A stretch of 64,000 bases of DNA from Fictibacillus nanhaiensis. Its GTDB lineage: Bacteria > Bacillota > Bacilli > Bacillales > Fictibacillaceae. The position numbers and the translations under genes are program-made. Each line of letters opens with the position of its first letter. The first letter of the stretch is position 1. Positions 1 to 6,636 of the stretch are shown piece after piece. Under the pieces are notes generated by a model. That model was not told where the DNA came from. It was given only the letters and a program-made list of their open reading frames with translations, and made no database searches. The stretch covers positions 1,364,001-1,428,000 of the forward strand of contig JAEACG010000001.1 in the NCBI GenBank assembly GCA_016401345.1, written 5' to 3'.

Positions 1-4
1 GAAA

Positions 5-898
5 ATGAAAAAATGGATGTTATCAGTAGGGCTCACAGCGGGACTTATTTCTTTATCCGCTTGTAATAATGCTGGTGGTGCTGATTCAGAAGCCATCGTA
101 GAATCTAAAGCAGGAGATATTACGAAAGAAGAATTCTACAAAAAGATGAAGGAACAATACGGCGACCAAGTCCTAAACCAAATGATCGACGAAATGGTGC
201 TTGAAGATAAATATAAAGTAACAGACAAAGAAATCGAGAAAGAAACAGAAAAGATCAAAGAAGAACTTGGCGGCGAAGATGCTTTCAAACAAGCACTTGA
301 GCAAAACGGCTTATCTGACGAAAAACAGCTAAAAGAACGCATCAAGTCTATGCTTTTAAATGAAAAAGCAGCAACAGAAGGCGTTAAGATTTCTGAAGAT
401 GAAATGAAGAAAACATTTGATGAAAAATACAAAACAGAAGTTAAAGCGAGCCATATTCTTGTAGAGGATGAGAAGACGGCTAAAGAAGTTCAGAAGAAAT
501 TGAACGAAGGTGGAGACTTTGCTAAATTAGCGGAAGAATACTCTAAAGACCCTGGTTCAAAATCTAAAGGTGGAGACCTTGGCTTCTTCGGTAAAGGCGC
601 AATGGTTCCAGAGTTTGATAAAGTTGCGTTTACACTTGAAAAAGGTAAAACAAGTGAACTTGTTAAGTCTGATTACGGTTACCACATCATTAAAGTAACG
701 GACAAGCGTGAAAACAAGTTTGAAGACAAAAAAGAACAGATCGAGCAAGAGCTTAAGCAGCAAAAAGCGAAGCCAATCACTGAGATCTTAGAGAGCTTGA
801 AGAAAAAAGCTGATGTTAAAGTAAAAGATAAAGAATTAAAAGAGAAGATGGAAAAGAAAGCAGAACAACCACAAATGCCACAGATGCCTCAACAATAA
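5..898 (+). CDS. prsA: PrsA peptidyl-prolyl isomerase lipoprotein (secretion foldase)
   Basis: Membrane-anchored foldase that helps exported proteins fold after Sec translocation on the outer face of the membrane. The 297-residue product has a lipoprotein signal peptide with a lipobox ending in Cys20 (LSAC). The parvulin-type rotamase domain spans about residues 145-233, with ASHILV, GGDLGFFGKG and a YGYHIIKV end; the flanking charged helices (about 30-140 and 240-290) form the chaperone part. The tail is rich in Gln, Met and Pro. The ribosome binding site lies off the left edge, but the start is supported by the signal peptide. An intrinsic terminator follows directly. The family assignment is secure. 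Confidence 0.95.
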   Translation: MKKWMLSVGLTAGLISLSACNNAGGADSEAIVESKAGDITKEEFYKKMKEQYGDQVLNQMIDEMVLEDKYKVTDKEIEKETEKIKEELGGEDAFKQALEQNGLSDEKQLKERIKSMLLNEKAATEGVKISEDEMKKTFDEKYKTEVKASHILVEDEKTAKEVQKKLNEGGDFAKLAEEYSKDPGSKSKGGDLGFFGKGAMVPEFDKVAFTLEKGKTSELVKSDYGYHIIKVTDKRENKFEDKKEQIEQELKQQKAKPITEILESLKKKADVKVKDKELKEKMEKKAEQPQMPQMPQQ

Positions 899-912
899 TG
901 GCATGAAATATG

Positions 913-946
913 AAAACCAGACCCTTGATGGGGTCTGGTTTTTGTT
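913..946 (+). terminator. Rho-independent terminator of prsA
   Basis: An AACCAGACCC arm pairs with GGGTCTGGTT across a short loop and is followed by a T-rich run. It begins 15 bases after the prsA stop codon. Confidence 0.9.
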
Positions 947-1015
947 TTGAACGTATGCAGAAGGCTTTTGCACCACAGTAGGCTGCAAAAAGCTTCTAAA
1001 AAAACAGAGGAATTC

Positions 1016-1130
1016 ACAGATCACATAAAAAATGAGCACCATCACATAAAAATATTCATTATCATATAAAAAATACACGTCATCACATAAAAAAGGCGGA
1101 TCATCATATAAAAATATGAGATCAGAAAAA
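1016..1130. repeat. Intergenic array A: five to six 20-21 bp degenerate repeats
   Basis: The core ATCAYATAAAAA recurs at 1020, 1041, 1061, 1082 and 1103, with a decayed copy at 1121, giving spacings of 21, 20, 21, 21 and 18 bp. The 8-9 bases between cores vary. The array lies between the converging terminators of prsA and yhaL. The same unit occurs in reverse orientation at 24482-24600. No reading frame with a start signal covers it. Its function is unknown to me. Confidence 0.85.
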
Positions 1131-1155
1131 ACTTGTCTATCCCAAAAAGACAATC

Positions 1156-1183
1156 AAAAGACCTGCTCTTAGCAGGTCTTTTC
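1156..1183 (-). terminator. Rho-independent terminator of yhaL
   Basis: AAAAGACCTGCT and AGCAGGTCTTTT form a strong hairpin with A/T tracts on both sides, just downstream of the yhaL stop codon on the minus strand. Confidence 0.85.
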
Positions 1184-1196
1184 CTTACTTCCTATT

Positions 1197-1544
1197 CTAC
1201 AGACGATTTGAATCATCATTATAATGATCTTCATCCCCTGCTGCTGCAACTAAATCCTCTGCATCATCATCTTCAGCGGAAGGCCGAGCTGATTCCTGAG
1301 CTTTTGCTCTCTCGATACGCTCCATGTATACTCTACCCTCTTCTTCAATCACTCTTTGCTCGATTTCTTTATCTTCTTGGAACAATGTAACGATCCGATA
1401 ACCGCTATAGATAATGCCACAAAGCACGAAATACATCCACCATGGAGTCATAGTAAAGAAGTTGCCCACTCCAGCTGAATATTCTTTTAACACAAAGGCA
1501 GCTATGAGTATGGCACCGAAGAATAAAGCAGCGTATCCTTTCAT
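1197..1544 (-). CDS. yhaL: YhaL-like sporulation membrane protein
   Basis: A 115-residue product with two hydrophobic segments (about residues 5-21 and 32-52), then a charged helix and a very acidic C-terminus. The segment from TPWWMYF through EGRVYMERI resembles B. subtilis YhaL, an uncharacterised sporulation-associated protein next to prsA, and the position here is the same. An internal Met before TPWW could be a start, but only the first codon is preceded by a strong AGGGGGAG ribosome site, so I keep the longer form. The N-terminal extra segment relative to YhaL is therefore probably real. The biochemical role is unknown. Confidence 0.7.
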   Translation of the reverse strand: MKGYAALFFGAILIAAFVLKEYSAGVGNFFTMTPWWMYFVLCGIIYSGYRIVTLFQEDKEIEQRVIEEEGRVYMERIERAKAQESARPSAEDDDAEDLVAAAGDEDHYNDDSNRL

Positions 1545-1608
1545 CGATTAACTCCCCCTTATTAGACAAGCTTTTAATACAGTCTATGAGGGATGGTAGG
1601 AAGTTATG

Positions 1609-2919
1609 TCATGAAAGTGCAGGTTCAGCTTTAGATTCTTTTTCCGTTTTATTGGACTCCATTTTTTTGTCAAACGCACGGAACATCACGTAATAGAGTC
1701 CGGCACTCATCACCGCTAAGACAAAAAGAAGATAAAACGTATTTTCAAAACCGATCCACATCGTTAATGGAATAGAGATCGGTGCGATCGTACGTCCGAT
1801 TGTAAAACGCAGACCCGCTGCTGCAAAGTACTGCCCTCTCATGTTTTCTGGCGCAAGCTTTGAAATAAAGCTTTCTTGGATTCCAACTACCATCAGCTCA
1901 GCTGTTGTAAAGATGACCATGGCACCAAAAAGAATCCACATCATCGTCGTACTGCCGAACACAAGCATCGATACACCGTATAGAAGTGCAGAAAGGATAA
2001 AGACTCTCCCTTCTTTAAATCGGTTCATCCATTTAGCCATCCAAACCGTACATAACGCAACCATCAATCCGTTAAGGGAGATCAAATAACCAAACACTTT
2101 TTCACCGGTTAATGAAATGTCCCAATTTCCAATTGCAAAGAGCGATTGTTCTGGTACTTTTTCCGTTGTATACACAGCTAAGAGTAGGTCCATCTGCATG
2201 AAGGTTTGAGCTACAAGAATACCCGCTAAGATAAATAGCAAGAATAGCTTATCACTCGCGATCACTCGATAGTCTTTCAACTGTTCACCGATCGCCTGGA
2301 ACCAATTTTTATCAGTCCCAACTTGTTCTAATACTTCTTTCTTTACAGGAACTGTTTCACGAATGTATTTCGCTAGCACGATCGCTAACACAACACTCAC
2401 GAGTAAACACGCCAGTAATAATTCAAAGCGGTAAGAGAAAAAGAAGATACTTCCCAATACAGGACCAAAGACCACCGATATGTTAATCGATGTATAAAAT
2501 ACGGCAAACACTTCACTTCTATGCTTCTCTTCTACAACATCTGCGATCATCGCGTGACTAGCTGGCCAATATAGAGAACCAAATAGCCCTAACGCTGAAA
2601 ACGCAATAAACGTTAAGATCGGTGAATCCATCCACGGCGAGTTAGCAAGACAGAAAAAGATAAACGTTGCTGCCTGACCCCAAGCCGAGATCACCATCAT
2701 CTTCTTTCGTCCATATTTATCCGCACAATAGCCACCTACAAGATTTGTGATCACACCTACAACTTGTGATAGGACTAATAAAATTCCAGCTGTTGTTTTT
2801 CCCATTTCATCCGAAAAATAGATCGCCATAAACGGGAAGAACATCCAAAACAATAGATTTACAAAAAATTCTCCTATTAAACGAACCTTCAGATTCGCAT
2901 CCCAATCTTTCCATCTCAT
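1609..2919 (-). CDS. MFS drug/solute exporter
   Basis: A major facilitator superfamily protein of about 436 residues with twelve predicted membrane segments. The conserved loop GGYCADKYGRKK after the second helix is the family signature (G-x3-D-x-GRR/K type). Such proteins act as proton-driven exporters or sugar/drug transporters of the inner membrane; the substrate cannot be read from sequence. A GTG nine bases upstream (2928) could also start translation, but AAGGAAG lies almost on top of it and is correctly spaced for the ATG at 2919. It is transcribed alone, towards yhaL. Confidence 0.8.
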   Translation of the reverse strand: MRWKDWDANLKVRLIGEFFVNLLFWMFFPFMAIYFSDEMGKTTAGILLVLSQVVGVITNLVGGYCADKYGRKKMMVISAWGQAATFIFFCLANSPWMDSPILTFIAFSALGLFGSLYWPASHAMIADVVEEKHRSEVFAVFYTSINISVVFGPVLGSIFFFSYRFELLLACLLVSVVLAIVLAKYIRETVPVKKEVLEQVGTDKNWFQAIGEQLKDYRVIASDKLFLLFILAGILVAQTFMQMDLLLAVYTTEKVPEQSLFAIGNWDISLTGEKVFGYLISLNGLMVALCTVWMAKWMNRFKEGRVFILSALLYGVSMLVFGSTTMMWILFGAMVIFTTAELMVVGIQESFISKLAPENMRGQYFAAAGLRFTIGRTIAPISIPLTMWIGFENTFYLLFVLAVMSAGLYYVMFRAFDKKMESNKTEKESKAEPALS

Positions 2920-3039
2920 GCTGTTCACTTCTTCCTTTTTGTAATTTCCGACACTGTTGATTTATCTAATCCGACTTTTGAGCAGTCACTTTCATAAGCA
3001 AGCAGTGAATACAGCAATTTTTTCAATGAGAACATAGAA

Positions 3040-3087
3040 AAAAGCCTATGAGTATACACCGTTACATGTGCATACCATAAGCTTTTC
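3040..3087 (-). terminator. Long hairpin terminator upstream of the MFS gene
   Basis: AAAGCCTATGAGTATACAC pairs imperfectly with GTGCATACCATAAGCTTTT around an 8-base loop. On the minus strand a run of six T follows. It lies 90 bases beyond the 14-codon ORF at 3179-3223, so it would end a short transcript there. Confidence 0.7.
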
Positions 3088-3178
3088 GTTAAAAAGGCTC
3101 TTGAATGGCACATGGAAAGATTGCTCAAAAGTAAGTAGATTGCATAGCAAAATAAGCCTTCCCAAATGGGACTAGACG

Positions 3179-3223
3179 TTATTTAGCTTGCTTTCTTACC
3201 TTACCTTGAACAATGCTAACCAT
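3179..3223 (-). CDS. Candidate 14-residue peptide
   Basis: A perfect AGGAGG (3233-3238) sits nine bases before an ATG that opens a 14-codon frame ending in TAA; the product is MVSIVQGKVRKQAK, basic and unlike anything I recognise. A strong intrinsic terminator lies about 90 bases downstream on the same strand. A ribosome site of this quality next to a terminator suggests a short translated transcript, but no homolog can be named and chance is not excluded. Confidence 0.35.
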   Translation of the reverse strand: MVSIVQGKVRKQAK

Positions 3224-3335
3224 GAGTCATTGCCTCCTAAAATTTCGTTTCTTAACTTCCAATTCCAAATTTACCATAACTCCCATTTTTACACAATGGG
3301 TTTTTGTTATTTGGTTGGTTGCTTCGTTGCTTTGA

Positions 3336-3471
3336 AAGTAGTGATTTCCGCTCCAGGTAGCTCGCTTTCCACGGGGCGTGCGGTGAGCCTCCTGACGCTT
3401 TGCGCCATTAGGAGTCTCCACCTGACCGCTCGTCCCGTAGGAGTCTCGCCACCTTACGCTTCAATCAACTT
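3336..3471. repeat. Dispersed palindromic repeat, copy 1
   Basis: GC-rich element of about 135 bp that starts with GTAGTGATTTCCGCTCCAGG and ends with CACCTTACGCTTCAATCAAC. The two ends are imperfect inverted repeats, and internal arms such as GACGCTTTGCGCC and CTCGTCCCGTAGGAG can fold. A longer copy is at 27243-27466 and a decayed left half at 63393-63448. From memory, similar GTTGATTTCCG...CAATCAACT elements are widespread between genes in Bacillaceae. It looks like a non-autonomous MITE-type repeat and contains no gene. Confidence 0.75.
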
Positions 3472-3514
3472 ATCAATGATGTTTTTAAAGTAACAATTCT
3501 TTTAAAATATGGCC

Positions 3515-4474
3515 TTAACTTTTCGCAAATTCCCCTTGGAATAGAGGCTTATATAACGAACGATTTTCCAGAGCGAACTGCTTATCTGTAAATTCTCCAG
3601 GTTGCACCTTTTCGAGTGCACGGTCCATCATGTTCATTCTAGCATCAAAATTATCGATCATATGAAGGATTTCTGCTTCACGAATCAGCGGCGCTTTAGG
3701 GCTTCCCCACTCCGGTTTACTGTGGTGACTTAAAACGAGATGCTGAAGGACGGTTACTTCTTCTCCTTCAATCTCTAACTCATCTGCCGCCTTACCGATC
3801 TCGTTCACCATGATTGTAATATGACCGAGAAGCTTGCCTTCAAGTGTATAAGACGCAGCAACTGGTCCTGACAACTCGATGACTTTTCCAAGATCGTGCA
3901 GAATAATTCCTGAATAGAGAAGGTCTGTATCTAGAGAAGGGTAAAGCTTGCTGAATGCTTTTGCCATGTCCAACATGGATACAACATGAAACGCAAGACC
4001 TGACACAAACTCATGGTGGTTCTTAACCGCTGCAGGATATTCCAGAAACTCAGCTTGATGTTTCTTTAACAAATGCCTTGTGATTCTTTGAATATTTGGA
4101 TTCTTCATCTCAAATATGTATTTGGTGATCGTCTCTACCATCACGTCTTGGGATAATGGAGCTGTTTCTAGGAAATCACTTACTTTAACACCATCAAGTT
4201 CCGTTGCAGGGCGAATGGCTTTAAGCTTTAACTGCATTTTTCCTCTGTAGTTCCCCATCTCACCAGCTAGTTTTACGATAGCTTGAGCTGCGTAGAGCTC
4301 TTCATCTTCTGGTGAACTATCCCATAGTTTTGCCTCCACATCACCTGTTTGATCTTGAAGGATCAACGTTAAGAATGGTTTACCATTACTTGCCGTTCCT
4401 TTAACAGATGATTTGATAAGAAAGAAACCATCTACGATCTCTCCTACCTTATAAAACGCAAGTCCTTTTTTCAT
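3515..4474 (-). CDS. yhaM: 3'-5' exoribonuclease YhaM
   Basis: Exonuclease that trims RNA (and single-stranded DNA) from the 3' end with metal ions. The 319 residues contain an OB-fold nucleic-acid-binding domain at about 12-92 and an HD metal-dependent domain whose ligands include His163 and the H-D pair near residues 193-194 (ILHDLGK), followed by [10 protein letters not shown]. Length and motifs match B. subtilis YhaM (314 residues). The start has a GGCGGGGTG ribosome site. It is separated from the two-component genes upstream by about 100 bases and probably has its own promoter. Confidence 0.93.
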   Translation of the reverse strand: MKKGLAFYKVGEIVDGFFLIKSSVKGTASNGKPFLTLILQDQTGDVEAKLWDSSPEDEELYAAQAIVKLAGEMGNYRGKMQLKLKAIRPATELDGVKVSDFLETAPLSQDVMVETITKYIFEMKNPNIQRITRHLLKKHQAEFLEYPAAVKNHHEFVSGLAFHVVSMLDMAKAFSKLYPSLDTDLLYSGIILHDLGKVIELSGPVAASYTLEGKLLGHITIMVNEIGKAADELEIEGEEVTVLQHLVLSHHSKPEWGSPKAPLIREAEILHMIDNFDARMNMMDRALEKVQPGEFTDKQFALENRSLYKPLFQGEFAKS

Positions 4475-4577
4475 CTTTCACCCCGCCTTTCTTTGCTTTA
4501 GTATAGCATATCCGTCTATTTAACTACTTGTCATAACACTAAGTTGGTAAAATTTACGCCTAGTGAATGACTCTCTT

Positions 4578-5942
4578 CTAACCCTTTCTTTTTGGGTTAG
4601 TTATCGGAATCTTAATCTGAAAAGCTACCCCTTCTGCTCTATTCTCGGCGACCACTTTTCCTCCATGCAGTTCCGCAATTCGTTTTACAATAGCAAGCCC
4701 TAGTCCAAACTGACCTTTATTTCCTTTTCTGAACGGCTGGAAGATTTCTTCTCCTGTTACACCCGTGAGACTCTCTCCATCATTAAATACTTCAATAACA
4801 AAGTCAGATCCGTTATTAAACGCTGACAGTCGAATCGTCTCGTGTGCATAACGTAGTGCGTTCTGAACTAAATTATCTAGCAGAATACCCCATTGCTCTT
4901 TATCACCATTCAGATTGTAATGGTTACCTGTAATCTCAAAATCTATGTCTTCACGCTGATACCTAAATCGTTCAACAATATCCTCTGCCAGATCACCAAA
5001 GTTAAAATTCTCTTTTGTAAAAACATCGAGTTTCATAGCGTCGAGCTTTGTATAATACAGCATATTTTGAACACGCTTTTCCATTCTTTCCGTCTCTTTT
5101 AAGATCACGTCCATCATATCTTCTGTTGTATCCTTTGGCATGATGCCATCTTTTACAGATTGAGCGTAACTCTTGATCGTCATGATAGGTGTCTTTAATT
5201 CATGAGACGCATGCTGAATAAACGTTTTTTGTGCATGATCATGTCTTAACAAGTTTTGACGCATCTCTTCAAACTGTTTGGAAAGAATATAAAATTCATC
5301 ATCACCCTTCCAATGAAACGGCTCCTGCCAGTTGCGTTTGGCGATCTGTTCGAACCGCTTTCCTAAGATGGTGAGAGGTGAACGCAAATACCGTGCTAAC
5401 CAAATCGCAGGGATGATAGAGAATATACCTGTAAACAACAAAATCAAAACAAGCCTTAGCCATAATCGGTTAACCATTTGATCGCGATACGTATCCCACA
5501 TATAGGAGATTAAATACACCTTTTCGCCTTTTACGTTGGTCTTTGTTGTAATCGCATAAAATAAGGTCGCATCTTCATACGTTAGCTCGTAACGTCCTTT
5601 ATTCTTCTTTTGTTTGTATGCTTTTTCAGCCATCTCATAAAGAACTTCTTCAGGTACAGGATCACCTTGTGAGTTGGCGTACTTGTCAACAATCACTACA
5701 TGTCCAACATCACGAGCAGCATTCCTTCTTTCAATAAAATCAGTTGGAGATTCCCCTTCTCTAGGAAGCTGATTGTTGGGATCCCATACATTCTGCTGCT
5801 CGTTCTCTATGATTCGATACGTTTCTTCAGTCAGCGTGTCTTTAATGGATAGCGGATAGATGATCGCGGTTAAGAGACCAATCGTAAAAATCAGCAGCCC
5901 GAATGAAAGCCATATACGCTGAGTTAGGTTTAAACGTATCAT
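4578..5942 (-). CDS. cssS: CssS-like sensor histidine kinase (secretion stress)
   Basis: Membrane kinase of 454 residues. Two transmembrane helices (about 10-31 and 159-182) enclose an extracytoplasmic sensor of about 125 residues. A HAMP region follows, then the phospho-acceptor box HASHELKTP with His247, an N-box NLVQNALRYA and G-boxes ending GLGLAIVKRIAELHGG. The stretches TYRIIENEQ, SYMWDTYRDQ and IPAIWLARYL resemble B. subtilis CssS, which senses misfolded exported proteins. It overlaps the regulator gene by four bases (ATGA), so the two are translationally coupled. That it is CssS rather than another family member is an inference supported by these similarities. Confidence 0.75.
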   Translation of the reverse strand: MIRLNLTQRIWLSFGLLIFTIGLLTAIIYPLSIKDTLTEETYRIIENEQQNVWDPNNQLPREGESPTDFIERRNAARDVGHVVIVDKYANSQGDPVPEEVLYEMAEKAYKQKKNKGRYELTYEDATLFYAITTKTNVKGEKVYLISYMWDTYRDQMVNRLWLRLVLILLFTGIFSIIPAIWLARYLRSPLTILGKRFEQIAKRNWQEPFHWKGDDEFYILSKQFEEMRQNLLRHDHAQKTFIQHASHELKTPIMTIKSYAQSVKDGIMPKDTTEDMMDVILKETERMEKRVQNMLYYTKLDAMKLDVFTKENFNFGDLAEDIVERFRYQREDIDFEITGNHYNLNGDKEQWGILLDNLVQNALRYAHETIRLSAFNNGSDFVIEVFNDGESLTGVTGEEIFQPFRKGNKGQFGLGLAIVKRIAELHGGKVVAENRAEGVAFQIKIPITNPKRKG

Positions 5943-6616
5943 GATGGTATAATCCTATAACCAGCTCCGTAAACGGTCTCTAAGTTCAATCGAGGCATCT
6001 TCTTACGCACACGTCTGATCACATCATCCACAGCGCGTTCAGATCCGAAATAATCGTCTCCCCAAACATATTCTAAGATCTCTTCTCGCTTACGAGATTT
6101 CCCTTTGTTCTCGATTAAAAAAAGAAGAACGTCGATCTCTTTTCCTGTAAGATTAATCATCTTTCCATCACGTGTGATCTTTCTTGAGATCGGATCAATC
6201 ATATACCCCGTAATCTCAATGGTTTGAGGCAGGCGGTTACCAGTTTCATATATTCTCGTTAACAGTTTTCTAACTCGAATAACGAGCTCTCTTGGCATGA
6301 AAGGCTTTGCTAAATAATCATCACTGCCCAGCTCAAGTCCAACGATTCGATCCAAGTCTTGGTCTCGAGCAGAAACAAAAATAACAGGGATGTCTGAAGT
6401 CTTTTTGATCTCTTTAATAATTTCATAGCCATCCATACCAGGCAGCATAATATCTAATATCCATAGATGAGGCTTCTTCTCTTCAGCATTCTTCAAAGCA
6501 TCTTCTCCATTGTGAAAAACCGAAACGCTCCAACCTTCTTTTTCCATATAGGCCTTCAGCACTTGAGCAAGATCTTGTTCATCTTCGACTAAGTAAATGG
6601 AATACTCATTTGACAT
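5939..6616 (-). CDS. cssR: CssR-like response regulator (OmpR family)
   Basis: Two-domain transcription factor of 225 residues. The receiver domain (1-120) has acidic residues near 11-12, phospho-acceptor Asp55 in HLWILDIMLPG and Lys104 in the AKPF motif. A winged helix of the OmpR/PhoB type follows, with YVWGDDYFGSERAVDDVIRRVRKK. HLWILDIMLP and LELGSDDYLAKPFMPREL match B. subtilis CssR closely from memory. The AGGAGGGG ribosome site is strong. In B. subtilis CssR activates htrA and htrB proteases; no htr-type gene lies next to it here. Confidence 0.78.
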   Translation of the reverse strand: MSNEYSIYLVEDEQDLAQVLKAYMEKEGWSVSVFHNGEDALKNAEEKKPHLWILDIMLPGMDGYEIIKEIKKTSDIPVIFVSARDQDLDRIVGLELGSDDYLAKPFMPRELVIRVRKLLTRIYETGNRLPQTIEITGYMIDPISRKITRDGKMINLTGKEIDVLLFLIENKGKSRKREEILEYVWGDDYFGSERAVDDVIRRVRKKMPRLNLETVYGAGYRIIPS

Positions 6617-6636
6617 GAGCCATTCCCCTCCTTTGG

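Noticed and set aside
1016-1130. CRISPR-like repeats with 9 bp spacers
   Set aside because: Repeats and spacers are far too short, the cores are degenerate and there are no cas genes.
836-1153. 105-codon minus-strand frame opposite the end of prsA
   Set aside because: Its composition is set by the A/T-rich repeat array and two terminators; no ribosome site.
2925-3128. 67-codon minus-strand frame upstream of the MFS gene
   Set aside because: No ribosome site, starts with TTG, and it runs straight through a terminator hairpin.
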